64,000 bases of DNA from Mesotaenium endlicherianum. Taxonomy: Eukaryota > Streptophyta > Zygnematophyceae > Zygnematales > Mesotaeniaceae. The DNA lies in the NCBI GenBank assembly GCA_009602735.1, contig WELA01013563.1, positions 1 through 64,000 of the forward strand, given 5' to 3'. The notes beneath the pieces were generated by a model. It worked only from the letters and a program-made list of their open reading frames with translations, did not search any database and had not been told where the DNA came from. This document shows, one piece after another, positions 35,180 through 44,319 of this stretch (its first letter is position 1; every line of letters begins with the position of its first letter). Position numbers and translations under genes: made by a program.

Positions 35180-37168
35180 ATGCAGTTGATAAGAAAACCT
35201 ATTCACCCGAAAGTTGGAAAGCAGATGAAAAAAAAATACGAAGACATCCATTTTGTTGAGACGGAACAACCCGTGTGGAATTATTCATTGTTCACCGATG
35301 AAGACATCCGTAATTTCCAACAGGGCACCCATTACCGGCTCTATGAACTGTTCGGCAACAAGCAGTTGACAGTATTGGATACACCCGGCACTTATTTTGC
35401 CGTATGGGCGCCCAACGCCACCTATATAAGTGTTACAGGGTATTTCAATCAATGGAATAAGGAATCACATCCTTTGAAAGTACGCCTCGACCATTCCGGT
35501 ATCTGGGAAGGATTCATTCCCCATCTGAAACAGGGAGAAGCTTATAAGTATCATATACATGGATTCAAAGGCGTTCGGCTGGATAAGGCTGATCCCTTCG
35601 CGCATTTTGCCGAACTGCGTCCCTATACAGCCTCCATCACCTGGCAAACCCACTACGAATGGTCAGACACCCAATGGATGAAAGACCGCAAAAAGAACAA
35701 TGCTTTAACGGCGCCTTTCTCTGTTTACGAAGTGCACCTGGGCAGTTGGATGCGGCCCGATAAATACAATGAAGATTCTTACAACAGCTATCAGCAGTTG
35801 ATAGAAAGATTGGTGCCTTATGTGCAGGAAATGGGCTTTACCCATATCGAACTCATGCCCGTGATGGAATATCCGTACGATGGTAGCTGGGGCTACCAGG
35901 GAACGGGATATTTTGCGCCCACTTCGCGCTTCGGAGCGCCGCAGGATTTTGCTGCGCTGGTCGATGCTTTTCACCAGGCTGGTATTGGTGTGATACTGGA
36001 TTGGGTGCCTTCTCATTTTCCTTACGATGCGCATGGACTATTCATGTTCGACGGGACCCATACTTATGAGTATGCCGATATGCGCAAGGGATACCATCCC
36101 GACTGGAACTCCTATATATTCAATTACAAAAGGGGAGAAGTAAAATCTTTTCTCATCAGCAGCGCGCGCTTCTGGTGCGATCGTTTCCATGTGGATGGAT
36201 TGCGCGTAGATGCGGTAAGCTCTATGCTGCGACTCGAATACAGCAGGGATGAAGGGCAGTGGGAACCCAATGAATTCGGTGGAAATGGTAACCTGGAAGC
36301 CATTGCTTTTATCAAAGACCTGAATGAAACCCTTTATCGTGATTTTCCCGATGTGCAAACCATTGCAGAAGAAGCCACTGACTGGCCCAAGATCAGCCGG
36401 CCTACTTATGAAGATGGCCTTGGCTTTGGTATGAAATGGATGATGGGGTGGATGCACGACACACTTGACTACTTCAAGATGGACCCGGTGTTCAGGCAGT
36501 TCCACCAGGATAAGTTTTCGTTCAGCATGATGTATTTCTATGACGAACATTTCATGCTGCCGTTGAGTCACGATGAAGTGGTGCACGGCAAGAGCCCGAT
36601 GATATATAAAATGCCGGGCGATGAATGGCAGAAGTTTGCCAACCTGCGGTTACTCTATACTTATATGTATACACATCCCGGCGCCAAACTCTTGTTCATG
36701 GGGAACGAGTTTGCCGCTACCAGCGAATGGAATCATAAAACAGAACTGCAGTGGGACCTGTTACAATTTGTGAGCCACGGTGGTATGAAATATTGCGTAC
36801 AAAAACTGAATGAATTGTATCGTTCAGAACCGGCACTCTACGAAAAACAGTTCGAGCCCGGTGGTTTTGAATGGATCGATCTCCAGCATCGCAGCGAATC
36901 GGTGATGGTGTATAAACGCAAAGGAAAGAAACCCGAAGACGATGTGCTGGTATTACTGAATGTGACACCCATCGTGCGGCATAATTGGGAAGTATATGTA
37001 CACGATAAAAAATCCTGGAAAGAAATATTCAATAGCAATGACCAGGCTTTCTGGGGAACGGGTGATGTGTATAACCCTGAGATAAAGACCGAACTGGTTG
37101 ATAAACCCAGCGCCTGCTATAAATTGACGCTGAACTTACCCCCTTTGGGTGCCGTCGTGCTTAAATAA
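35180..37168 (+). CDS. glgB: 1,4-alpha-glucan branching enzyme GlgB
   Basis: A 662-residue GH13 enzyme with an N-terminal CBM48-like domain (YFAVWAPNATYISVTGYFNQWN). The barrel motifs are GVILDWVPSHFP, the nucleophile in HVDGLRVDAV, the acid/base glutamate region QTIAEEATDWP and LPLSHDEVVHGK. The C-terminal domain is short. It makes alpha-1,6 branches in glycogen in the cytoplasm. ATG 35180 gives an N-terminus of 15 residues before MKKKYEDIHF at 35225, which may be the true start. No other glg gene is adjacent. Confidence 0.93.
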   Translation: MQLIRKPIHPKVGKQMKKKYEDIHFVETEQPVWNYSLFTDEDIRNFQQGTHYRLYELFGNKQLTVLDTPGTYFAVWAPNATYISVTGYFNQWNKESHPLKVRLDHSGIWEGFIPHLKQGEAYKYHIHGFKGVRLDKADPFAHFAELRPYTASITWQTHYEWSDTQWMKDRKKNNALTAPFSVYEVHLGSWMRPDKYNEDSYNSYQQLIERLVPYVQEMGFTHIELMPVMEYPYDGSWGYQGTGYFAPTSRFGAPQDFAALVDAFHQAGIGVILDWVPSHFPYDAHGLFMFDGTHTYEYADMRKGYHPDWNSYIFNYKRGEVKSFLISSARFWCDRFHVDGLRVDAVSSMLRLEYSRDEGQWEPNEFGGNGNLEAIAFIKDLNETLYRDFPDVQTIAEEATDWPKISRPTYEDGLGFGMKWMMGWMHDTLDYFKMDPVFRQFHQDKFSFSMMYFYDEHFMLPLSHDEVVHGKSPMIYKMPGDEWQKFANLRLLYTYMYTHPGAKLLFMGNEFAATSEWNHKTELQWDLLQFVSHGGMKYCVQKLNELYRSEPALYEKQFEPGGFEWIDLQHRSESVMVYKRKGKKPEDDVLVLLNVTPIVRHNWEVYVHDKKSWKEIFNSNDQAFWGTGDVYNPEIKTELVDKPSACYKLTLNLPPLGAVVLK

Positions 37169-37208
37169 TACCGGCCCATCTGTAACATATTTTCAGCTCT
37201 CCCGTTCC

Positions 37209-37883
37209 ATGAAAAAAGAGCTTATGAAAAAGATATGGATTGTTGTGTCCTTATTTGTTGCCTCACTGAGTGGCCTTCGCGCCCAGGATGTGGTTTACGG
37301 TGAAAATGCTGAAAAAAGAGAGGTCAAAGGATTCCACGCCGTCGAAACATCATCCGGCATAGCCGTAGTACTCGCGAAAGGCAACAAGGAGGAAATTGCG
37401 CTTACCGCTTCCGATAAAGAAATGCTAACGAGGGTAAAAACAGAAGTAGTGGATGGTGTACTGAAGATCAGCCGCGAAGACAACTGGAAGTTTTGGGAAA
37501 AATGGAAAAACTGGAAGATCACTGTTTATGTTTCTTATACCCGGTTAGACGGAGTGAGGGCATCCAGTGGTGGATCCATTACCAGCAAAAATGTTGATCT
37601 TTCTACTTTGTCGGCCCGGGTAGGCAGCGGCGGCCATATCAACCTCGCAGGTAAGGTAAACGAGTTAGAGGTGGATGGCAACAGTGGCGGGCATTTCAGG
37701 GGATACGACCTGAGTGTGGTCAACTGCAAGGCCAGCGTAAGCAGCGGAGCCGGCGTGCAGGTAACCATTACCAAGGAGATCACAGCCAAAGCCAACAGCG
37801 GCGGACAGATCCGGTACAAAGGAACAGGAATGATACGCGATATCAATGTAAGCAGCGGCGGGTCGGTAAGAAGAGGGGATTAA
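37209..37883 (+). CDS. DUF2807 (head GIN domain) exported protein
   Basis: The start is ATG 37209 (MKKELMKKIW) or 37224; an upstream in-frame start overlaps glgB. It has a signal peptide ending near LRAQD and about 225 residues. The body is a beta-helix-like DUF2807 domain: FHAVETSSGIAVVL, VRASSGGSITSK, ARVGSGGHINLAG, VDGNSGGHFRGYDL, ASVSSGAGVQVTI and ANSGGQIRYKG form repeated SGG turns. Function is unknown. The stop codon overlaps that of the convergent histidine kinase (TTAA shared). The glgB stop is 41 bp upstream. Confidence 0.82.
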   Translation: MKKELMKKIWIVVSLFVASLSGLRAQDVVYGENAEKREVKGFHAVETSSGIAVVLAKGNKEEIALTASDKEMLTRVKTEVVDGVLKISREDNWKFWEKWKNWKITVYVSYTRLDGVRASSGGSITSKNVDLSTLSARVGSGGHINLAGKVNELEVDGNSGGHFRGYDLSVVNCKASVSSGAGVQVTITKEITAKANSGGQIRYKGTGMIRDINVSSGGSVRRGD

Positions 37884-39040
37884 GCAGGCAATACGATCCT
37901 GAAAGTAGTGCCCTTACCCGGCTCGCTCGATTTTACAAAGAGCCTGCCTTTGTGGTATTCCTCAATGATCCTTTTGCATAATGGGAGCCCCAATCCCCAA
38001 CCTCTTTTTTTGGTAGTGAAACCCGGCTTGAATACTTTGTTCAGGTTGTTTTTGGGAATGCCCTTACCGGTATCCGTTATATCCAGGATCATTTCTTTGC
38101 GGTCGTTCACCTGCGAACGGATGCTGATCTTGCCATTTCCTTCAATAGCATCCAGTGCATTTTTGATCAGGTTTTCCAATACCCAGTCGAACAGGGGCGG
38201 ACTCAGCAATGGATTGGCATGTGCCAGCGCAGCGCCGTTGAATTCGAATTGAACATGTCCCCCCGTTCTTTTCTTCATGTATTCCAGCATGTGCTGTATC
38301 TGTTCTGTAGGATTGCTTCTCTCCAGCTTGGGCAGGCTTCCGATCTTTCCAAAACGATCGGTGATCAGCAGCAGCCTGTTCACATCCTTGCTGATCTCGG
38401 GAACAATGGAAGCATTGGCTTCCTGCTCTTTGAGTATCTCCAGCCAGCCCTGTAAACTGGAAACAGGTGTGCCCAACTGGTGTGCTGTTTCCCTGGCCAT
38501 CGCAGCCCAGAGTTTGTTTTGGGCGCTCTGGTAATAACTCCTGGTGGCAATGATGGCAATGGCTATGAAGAGTGCAATAATGATCAACTGCACGATGGGA
38601 TACAATTTTACTTCTTTGAGCAGGCTGCTTTCGCCGTAATAATATTTATTGGCGGTGTATGGGCGCTCGTGGATGATCAATACAATGGGTAACCTGTTAT
38701 AGCGTTTGAATTGTTGCAGTTTTTCTGCTAAATAATGTGGGTTTGATTTTACCAGTTGGGAATCGAGGTTCAGGTAATTACCGGTGATCTGGTCTTTTTC
38801 ATTGGTCTCGATGATGGGTATCCGGTTATTCTCTGTAGAGATCTTTGTGGCCAGGTTGAGATTGACGCCAGGCGATGCATTGAGAATGGTACGCTGCGCT
38901 TCCACCCAGGCTTCCACATTTTTTCTTTCTTCCCAGGCGATCTTACCGGCCAGGTAATTCGAATAAAAGATGGTGCCGCTTACAATGAGTACGGCTATAA
39001 AGACCAGTATGGTGCGCCAGTTGAGCCAGGATGGAATCAT
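37880..39040 (-). CDS. Membrane sensor histidine kinase (orphan)
   Basis: A 386-residue kinase. TM1 is at about residues 9-30 and TM2 at about 145-170, with a periplasmic sensor region of roughly 115 residues between. The H-box is MARETAHQLGTPVSSLQGW (about residues 180-200). The N-box is ENLIKNALDAIEG, G1 is DTGKGIP and G2 is GWGLGLPL. The AHQLGTP form of the H-box differs from the commoner HELRTP. There is no HAMP or PAS domain and no response regulator next to it. The signal and partner are unknown. Its gene overlaps the DUF2807 stop codon. Confidence 0.9.
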   Translation of the reverse strand: MIPSWLNWRTILVFIAVLIVSGTIFYSNYLAGKIAWEERKNVEAWVEAQRTILNASPGVNLNLATKISTENNRIPIIETNEKDQITGNYLNLDSQLVKSNPHYLAEKLQQFKRYNRLPIVLIIHERPYTANKYYYGESSLLKEVKLYPIVQLIIIALFIAIAIIATRSYYQSAQNKLWAAMARETAHQLGTPVSSLQGWLEILKEQEANASIVPEISKDVNRLLLITDRFGKIGSLPKLERSNPTEQIQHMLEYMKKRTGGHVQFEFNGAALAHANPLLSPPLFDWVLENLIKNALDAIEGNGKISIRSQVNDRKEMILDITDTGKGIPKNNLNKVFKPGFTTKKRGWGLGLPLCKRIIEEYHKGRLFVKSSEPGKGTTFRIVLPA

Positions 39041-39064
39041 CTCCCTAAAATAAGACTAAAAAAG

Positions 39065-39089
39065 AAAAGCAACCCGGAAGGTTGCTTTT
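39065..39089 (-). terminator. Terminator of the coiled-coil membrane protein gene
   Basis: The 10-bp stem AAAAGCAACC (39065-39074) with GGTTGCTTTT (39080-39089), loop CGGAA. On the minus strand the stem is followed by TTTCTTTTTT. It lies 24 bp downstream of the gene at 39114 and upstream of the histidine kinase start. Confidence 0.85.
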
Positions 39090-39113
39090 ACATTTATGGG
39101 GGGAATTTGTCAT

Positions 39114-40070
39114 TTAACTGAATAATCCGCCTTTTTTCAGCTTTTTCACTCCTTCGCCGATTTTGAAACCGTTGTTGTAGATCTCGATCTTGTAATCGCC
39201 TACCTGGTATTTATCGGTTTGCTTGATATCGAAGCTAACGGGGGTTACTTTGTTCTGCTCGTAGTTCACTGATACTTTGCTGGTGAAAGACTTGGAGCCT
39301 TCTTCGCGGGTGTCAAATGAACTGCCTCCATCACTGATGACCTTACCGTCGGGAGCTGTTACACATACATAAATGTCTTTGGTGCCGGTAGTGGTGATCC
39401 TGTTAGGATCGAGTACGAAAGACACGCGCATGGCATTGGTTCTCTTGGCGGTAGTAGTTACTTTTTCCTTGCCGGAACTGCCTATTTTCAAAGCAGTGAT
39501 ACCGATGTTGGATGCATGCAGGGTAGAAGCTAAGTCTTCAATTTGTTTTTTCTCTGTGCTGGTTTTATCCAGGTTTTCCTGCAGTGTCTGCTTGTCGGCG
39601 GTCAATTGTGTTTTTTCGGTGGTCAGCTGCTGGTTCTCGCCTTTGACTTTTTCAAGCTCGGCAACGAGACCATCCATCTTGCCGTTCAACTCACCAATCA
39701 TTTGCTTGGCCTGTGCCAGTTCTGCCTGGGTAGCATTTTTCTTTTTCAGGATGCTGCTGATATTGCTTTTCAGCTTCTGGATCTCTGAACCTCTTTCGGC
39801 CAGTGTGCCTTGCAACTGGATATTGTTCTGTGTCAACGAATCGGCTTTAGCGGAAACAACGGTAAATTCCTGCTGAACGGCCGAGCGGGCACTGTCTACA
39901 TTATTGATCCGGGTTTCAAGCTGTGTCACAGCCTGACGGGTCTGACTTTTGTCATAAAAGATATAACCCCACGTGCCAATCAAGGCAGCGATCAAAACAC
40001 CATAAACGATCTTGCGGTTGTCTTTCGGTTGCTCAGGCTGGGGGGTATTAGTGGCTTGAGGGTAACTCAT
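39114..40070 (-). CDS. Single-pass membrane protein with long coiled coil, unknown function
   Basis: A 318-residue protein. A Pro/Gln-rich cytoplasmic start is followed by one membrane segment (VYGVLIAALIGTWGYIFY, about residues 22-40). A long coiled coil covers about residues 45-180 (heptad-rich Q/L/K/E, with TTEKTQLTADKQTLQENLDKT in it). The C-terminal domain of about 130 residues is beta-rich (VSFVLDPNRITTTGTKDIYVCVTAPDGKVI). The layout suggests a periplasmic spacer with a head domain. I recognise a Chitinophagaceae pattern but no named family. Terminator present just downstream. Confidence 0.7.
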   Translation of the reverse strand: MSYPQATNTPQPEQPKDNRKIVYGVLIAALIGTWGYIFYDKSQTRQAVTQLETRINNVDSARSAVQQEFTVVSAKADSLTQNNIQLQGTLAERGSEIQKLKSNISSILKKKNATQAELAQAKQMIGELNGKMDGLVAELEKVKGENQQLTTEKTQLTADKQTLQENLDKTSTEKKQIEDLASTLHASNIGITALKIGSSGKEKVTTTAKRTNAMRVSFVLDPNRITTTGTKDIYVCVTAPDGKVISDGGSSFDTREEGSKSFTSKVSVNYEQNKVTPVSFDIKQTDKYQVGDYKIEIYNNGFKIGEGVKKLKKGGLFS

Positions 40071-40229
40071 ACAAAAATGGTTTGGTTTAATTTATAGTAA
40101 AGTTAAAAATGGATTTGTTTACGGATTCCATTAATTCTGACGAAGAGAACCAAAACCGTGCCAAAAGATTGTTGGCAAGTTCCTTTGTTCGTATTTCATT
40201 ATTCATGAACCGTATTTGATATTTGCGCT

Positions 40230-41228
40230 ATGTCGGCAGAAAAGATCATAACCGAATGGAAGAAAGGGAGTTTTAAACCTGTTTACTGGCTGGAGGGGGA
40301 AGAACCTTTTTTTATTGACCAGGTAGTGGATTATGCGGAAAAACACCTGCTCAATGAAAGCGAAACGGGCTTCAACCTCACCGTTTTTTATGGCAAGGAT
40401 GCCGACTGGCCCTCCGTGGTAAATGCCTGCCGCCGTTATCCCATGTTTGCCGAACGGCAGGTGGTGATACTGAAAGAGGCGCAACAGATGCGGGATATTG
40501 AAAAGCTGGAAGCCTATGTAGACAACCCGCAGCCTTCCACGGTCTTTGTAGTAAGTTATAAGGATAAAAAGGTAGACGGGCGGTCGAAGTTGGCTAAAGT
40601 GCTCAAGCAAAAGGGCGAAATGCTTACCACTAAAAAGATATATGACAGCCAGTTGCCGGAATGGGCGGGGCAGGTAGTGAAGCAGCACGGACTCAGCATT
40701 ACCCAAAAAGCGCTTTCCCTGTTGGTAGACCATATTGGTAATGACCTGAGCCGCATACAGAACGAAATAGAAAAGCTGGCGGTGAACCTGAATGCCAGGA
40801 AAAATATCACCGAAGATGATATTGAAAATTATATAGGGGTGAGCAAAGAGTTCAATGTGTTTGAACTGCAGGATGCCGTAGCGCGTAAAGACCTGCCCAA
40901 AGCCATCCGCATTGTACAATATTTTGAAGCCAACCCCAAAGCGGCGCCCATACAACTGGTGCTGCCTGCACTATACAATTTCTTTAGCAAGTTGTATATG
41001 TTATATGGTATTCCCAATCCAGATGAAAAGTCGGCCGCGTTGGCCCTGGGCGTGAACCCTTATTTTGTGAAAGATTACCTGGCGGCTTCCCGCAAATACG
41101 ATTACCAGGGTGTAGAACGGTTGTTGCTGCTGCTGCACCAGTACAACCTGCGCAGCATAGGTGTGAATGATGGAGGTACTTCCGATGCAGGTTTGCTCAA
41201 GGAAATGTTGGTGAAAGCAATGGCGTAA
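40230..41228 (+). CDS. holA: DNA polymerase III subunit delta
   Basis: A 332-residue clamp-loader subunit. The N-terminal block PVYWLEGEEPFFIDQVVDYA and the AAA-like core (VVILKEAQQM, VFVVSYKDKKVDGRSKLAKVLKQKG) match HolA. The collar domain includes IENYIGVSKEFNVFELQDAVARKD and VERLLLLLHQYNLRSIGVNDGG. It opens the beta clamp as part of the clamp loader. ATG 40230 follows a -7-like GATATTTG box by 4 nt. It lies 12 bp from the stop of the convergent ribF. Confidence 0.92.
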   Translation: MSAEKIITEWKKGSFKPVYWLEGEEPFFIDQVVDYAEKHLLNESETGFNLTVFYGKDADWPSVVNACRRYPMFAERQVVILKEAQQMRDIEKLEAYVDNPQPSTVFVVSYKDKKVDGRSKLAKVLKQKGEMLTTKKIYDSQLPEWAGQVVKQHGLSITQKALSLLVDHIGNDLSRIQNEIEKLAVNLNARKNITEDDIENYIGVSKEFNVFELQDAVARKDLPKAIRIVQYFEANPKAAPIQLVLPALYNFFSKLYMLYGIPNPDEKSAALALGVNPYFVKDYLAASRKYDYQGVERLLLLLHQYNLRSIGVNDGGTSDAGLLKEMLVKAMA

Positions 41229-41240
41229 TGTGCAAATGGC

Positions 41241-42188
41241 TCAATGGCTCAATTGCGCAATGGCTGCTTCTTTATCTTTTTGCAATTGTGCTTTCAGTTC
41301 TTCCAGTCCATTGAATTTTACTTCACCACGCAGGTAATGCACTATATGCACTTGTAATACCTGTCCATATATATCTGCATCAAAATCAAAAATATTCACT
41401 TCTATCACACGCTTCCTGCCACCAATCGTTGGTCGTACACCAATATTCATCATACCATTTAAAAATGCAGTTGAATTGCTGGCGTCTTTTATATTCACCC
41501 GTACTGCATACACCCCATCGCCCGGTATCAGTTTTTCTTCTGAAGTGATGTGGAGGTTGGCAGTAGGATAGCCAATGGTACGGCCTAACTGGTTGCCTTC
41601 CACGATGAGCCCCTCAAAAAAATAGGGATAACCGAGTAAGGCGTTGGCTGTTGCAATATCGTTTTGCGCGATGGACTGGCGAATGCGGGTAGAGCTGACA
41701 ACAATTTGATTTTGCAATTGCTCAGCAATCTCTTTCACTTCAAAACCCAATTGCTTGCCGAAATCTTCCAGCAAATGATAATCCCCCTCGCGGCCTTTGC
41801 CAAAACGATGATCGTATCCTATAATAATGGTATGCGGTTTAAAATAGCGGTAGAGGAAATCGGTTACATAGGCTTCTGCAGGCTGGTTGGAAAAACGGTG
41901 ATCGAAGGGCACCACCACCAGGTGATCGATGCCTGTTTCGCTGAGCAGGGCGATCTTTTCATTCAATGTGTTCAGCAACTTGATATCGCCGGGAACGGAG
42001 GAAACAATCTTGCGGGGGTGGGGATGAAAAGTGACGATCACGGTTTCTCCGTTGATGCGCGCTGCCTCCGTTTTCAGTTGTGCAATGATTTGCCGGTGCC
42101 CCAGGTGTACCCCATCGAAAGCCCCGATGGTAACTACTGCATTGCGGAATTCGGGTAGAGAGCCTGCCAGTTCACGATGTACCTTCAT
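41241..42188 (-). CDS. ribF: Bifunctional riboflavin kinase/FAD synthetase
   Basis: The start is ATG 42188 (MKVHRELAGS), giving 315 residues. The N-terminal nucleotidyltransferase domain has VTIGAFDGVHLGHRQII (the HxGH motif) and YDHRFGKGREGDYHLLE. The C-terminal kinase domain has GRTIGYPTANLHI, NIGVRPTIGG and VEVNIFDFDADIYGQ. It makes FMN and then FAD from riboflavin. It is divergent from purM, with 83 bp between starts. The gap at its 3' end to holA is 12 bp with short direct repeats (GGCTCAAT twice). Confidence 0.95.
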   Translation of the reverse strand: MKVHRELAGSLPEFRNAVVTIGAFDGVHLGHRQIIAQLKTEAARINGETVIVTFHPHPRKIVSSVPGDIKLLNTLNEKIALLSETGIDHLVVVPFDHRFSNQPAEAYVTDFLYRYFKPHTIIIGYDHRFGKGREGDYHLLEDFGKQLGFEVKEIAEQLQNQIVVSSTRIRQSIAQNDIATANALLGYPYFFEGLIVEGNQLGRTIGYPTANLHITSEEKLIPGDGVYAVRVNIKDASNSTAFLNGMMNIGVRPTIGGRKRVIEVNIFDFDADIYGQVLQVHIVHYLRGEVKFNGLEELKAQLQKDKEAAIAQLSH

Positions 42189-42242
42189 AATTGGGGGCAA
42201 AAGTAAGTCAGAAAACAGAAGAACTGGTAAGTAAGCGTGTTG

Positions 42243-42250
42243 TACATTTG
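42243..42250 (+). promoter_or_regulatory. -7 box of purM
   Basis: TACATTTG fully matches TAnnTTTG and lies 21 nt before ATG 42272. CTGG at 42224-42227 is the nearest weak -33 match. Confidence 0.5.
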
Positions 42251-42271
42251 CACGAATTCAACATTTCATTC

Positions 42272-43450
42272 ATGTCGTTATACGCAAAACGTGGTGTTTC
42301 TGCCCAGAAAGAAGAAGTGCATGCGGCCATACAGCAGCTCGATCAGGGCCTTTACCCGCAAGCTTTCTGTAAAATATATGCCGATTTTTTAGGGGGTAAC
42401 GCCAACTGGGTCAATATCATGCACGCCGATGGCGCCGGTACCAAGAGTATCCTGGCCTATCTCTATTGGAAAGAAACCGGCGACGCAAGTGTATGGCGTG
42501 GCATTGCACAAGATGCAGTAGCCATGAACCTGGATGATTTGTTGTGCGTGGGTATCACCGATAACCTGCTCTTCTCTTCTACGATAGATCGCAACAAATC
42601 AGTGATCACAGGAGCGGTATTACAGGAAGTGATCAATGGTACACAGGCATTTTTTGATCAGCTGCGCGGTTTTGGGGTGAATATCCATTACCTGGGCGGA
42701 GAAACAGCCGATGTGGGAGACGTGGTAAGGACCATTGCCGTAAACGGTACCATGACCGCCCGCTGGCCCAAATCGAAACTGATCACCAATGAAAAAATAG
42801 CGCCGGGTGATGTGATCGTGGGTTTTGCCAGCGCAGGGCAGGCTGTTTATGAAACGGCTTATAACAGCGGACTGGGATCGAATGGACTTACCAGCGCCCG
42901 CCACGATGTATTGCATAAATATTATGCGGAAAAATATCCCGAGACTTTCGAAACCACGCTCAGCAATGAAGTGGTTTACATCGGTAAAAACAAAATGACC
43001 GATACCATGGAAGTGCCGGGCTATGGGGCTATCAGCGTAGGGAAATTATTATTGAGTCCTACCCGGACTTATGCCCCCCTGATGAAACGCATACTGGACG
43101 AGCATTTCGATGCCATCAACGGACTCATCCATTGCAGCGGCGGTGGACAAACCAAATGCATGAAATACCTGCCTCGCCCTTTAAAGATCACCAAAGATCA
43201 TTTATTTGAACCGCCACCTATCTTCCGGTTGATACAGGAAAACTCCGGCGCTGATAACAGAGAAATGTACCAGGTATTCAACATGGGGCATCGCCTGGAG
43301 ATATTCACCAACGCAGACACGGCTGCTGCACTGATTAACATGGCGCAGGAGTTCAATATTGAAGCAAAACTGGTAGGAAAAGTAGAAGCAGCAGAAAGGT
43401 CAAGCCTGGTGCTGAAAGGAACATTCGGAGAACTGGTTTACGAATATTAA
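42272..43450 (+). CDS. purM: Phosphoribosylformylglycinamidine cyclo-ligase (AIR synthetase)
   Basis: The start is ATG 42272 (MSLYAKRGVSAQKEEV), giving 392 residues, the usual length in Bacteroidota. Upstream in-frame starts would overlap the ribF leader. The GADGAGTKSIL-type loop is present as HADGAGTKSILAYL, followed by AVAMNLDDLLCVG, YLGGETADVGD and GLIHCSGGGQTKCMKYLP. It forms 5-aminoimidazole ribonucleotide in purine synthesis using ATP. It is slightly divergent from proteobacterial PurM, as expected for this phylum. ftsE follows after 47 bp with its own promoter-like box. Confidence 0.93.
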   Translation: MSLYAKRGVSAQKEEVHAAIQQLDQGLYPQAFCKIYADFLGGNANWVNIMHADGAGTKSILAYLYWKETGDASVWRGIAQDAVAMNLDDLLCVGITDNLLFSSTIDRNKSVITGAVLQEVINGTQAFFDQLRGFGVNIHYLGGETADVGDVVRTIAVNGTMTARWPKSKLITNEKIAPGDVIVGFASAGQAVYETAYNSGLGSNGLTSARHDVLHKYYAEKYPETFETTLSNEVVYIGKNKMTDTMEVPGYGAISVGKLLLSPTRTYAPLMKRILDEHFDAINGLIHCSGGGQTKCMKYLPRPLKITKDHLFEPPPIFRLIQENSGADNREMYQVFNMGHRLEIFTNADTAAALINMAQEFNIEAKLVGKVEAAERSSLVLKGTFGELVYEY

Positions 43451-43460
43451 CAGTTCGAAG

Positions 43461-43493
43461 CTTGTCCGATTTGAAGCACAATCATTAATTTAG
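43461..43493 (+). promoter_or_regulatory. Candidate promoter of ftsE
   Basis: CTTG (43461-43464), 21 nt, TAATTTAG (43486-43493); both differ from the consensus by one base. The box ends 4 nt before the ftsE ATG at 43498. Confidence 0.4.
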
Positions 43494-43497
43494 CTTT

Positions 43498-44202
43498 ATG
43501 TCAGAAACAGTTGTATCCATCAATCATGCCAATATATACCAGGGAAATAACCTGATTCTCCAGGATGTGAATTTTACTGTAAATAAAGGAGAGTTCGTAT
43601 ACTTGGTAGGAAAGACAGGTACTGGTAAAAGTAGTTTGTTGAAAACTCTTTACGGTGAATTGCCATTGAAAGAAGGGACGGCTTCTGTGGTTGACTTTGA
43701 TTTGCGTGAGATGACCTGGAAAAAAGTGCCCTTCCTCCGGCGCAACCTGGGCGTTGTATTCCAGGATTTTCAACTGCTTACAGACCGTAACGTGCACGAG
43801 AACCTGAAATTCGTACTCAAAGCCATCGGTTGGAAAGATGATCAACTGATCGAAGAGAAGATACATGATGTATTGGATAAAGTGGGCCTGAAAAGCAAAG
43901 GCTTCAAAATGCCTTTTGAAATGAGTGGCGGAGAACAGCAACGTGTAGATATTGCCCGCGCATTGCTGAATTCTCCCAAACTGATATTAGCCGACGAGCC
44001 CACCGGCAACCTGGACCCCGAAACCAGCGATGAGATCATGCAACTGCTCATACAGATATCTAAAGATTATGGAACAGCCGTGATCATGGCCACACATGAT
44101 TTTATTGTCATCAACAGATACCCTTCACGCATGCTCAGCACCGAAATGGGAAAAGTAGTTGACACCGGCGCACTGGCTGAAAATCAATCAGTTATCGGCT
44201 AG
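43498..44202 (+). CDS. ftsE: Cell-division ABC ATPase FtsE
   Basis: A 234-residue ABC ATPase. Walker A is GKTGTGKSS, the Q-loop is VVFQDFQLL, the signature is [15 protein letters not shown], Walker B is [12 protein letters not shown] and the H-loop is MATHD. The [19 protein letters not shown] form is typical of FtsE. With FtsX it links ATP use to peptidoglycan hydrolase control at the division site. ftsX is not adjacent, so the pair is split here. smc follows on the same strand with its own promoter-like region. A generic lipoprotein or macrolide exporter ATPase is the less likely alternative. Confidence 0.85.
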   Translation: MSETVVSINHANIYQGNNLILQDVNFTVNKGEFVYLVGKTGTGKSSLLKTLYGELPLKEGTASVVDFDLREMTWKKVPFLRRNLGVVFQDFQLLTDRNVHENLKFVLKAIGWKDDQLIEEKIHDVLDKVGLKSKGFKMPFEMSGGEQQRVDIARALLNSPKLILADEPTGNLDPETSDEIMQLLIQISKDYGTAVIMATHDFIVINRYPSRMLSTEMGKVVDTGALAENQSVIG

Positions 44203-44264
44203 AAAAATACACAATTATTTATTTTTTCATTTCTCCACCTGTTATGCACAGGCCTTTATTCTTT

Positions 44265-44296
44265 TCTGAGAATATAGCCCTTTTCGTGTATGTTCG
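44265..44296 (+). promoter_or_regulatory. Candidate promoter of smc
   Basis: TCTG (44265-44268), 20 nt, TATGTTCG (44289-44296). The -7 box includes the in-frame ATG at 44290, so transcripts from here cannot use that ATG. This favours the GTG at 44320 as start. Confidence 0.4.
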
Positions 44297-44319
44297 CAGG
44301 TACTAAAACTGGGACAAAA

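Noticed and set aside
44238-44252. Weak hairpin CCTGT-TATGC-ACAGG as an ftsE terminator
   Set aside because: Only 5 bp of stem and a pyrimidine-rich but interrupted tail; too weak to call.
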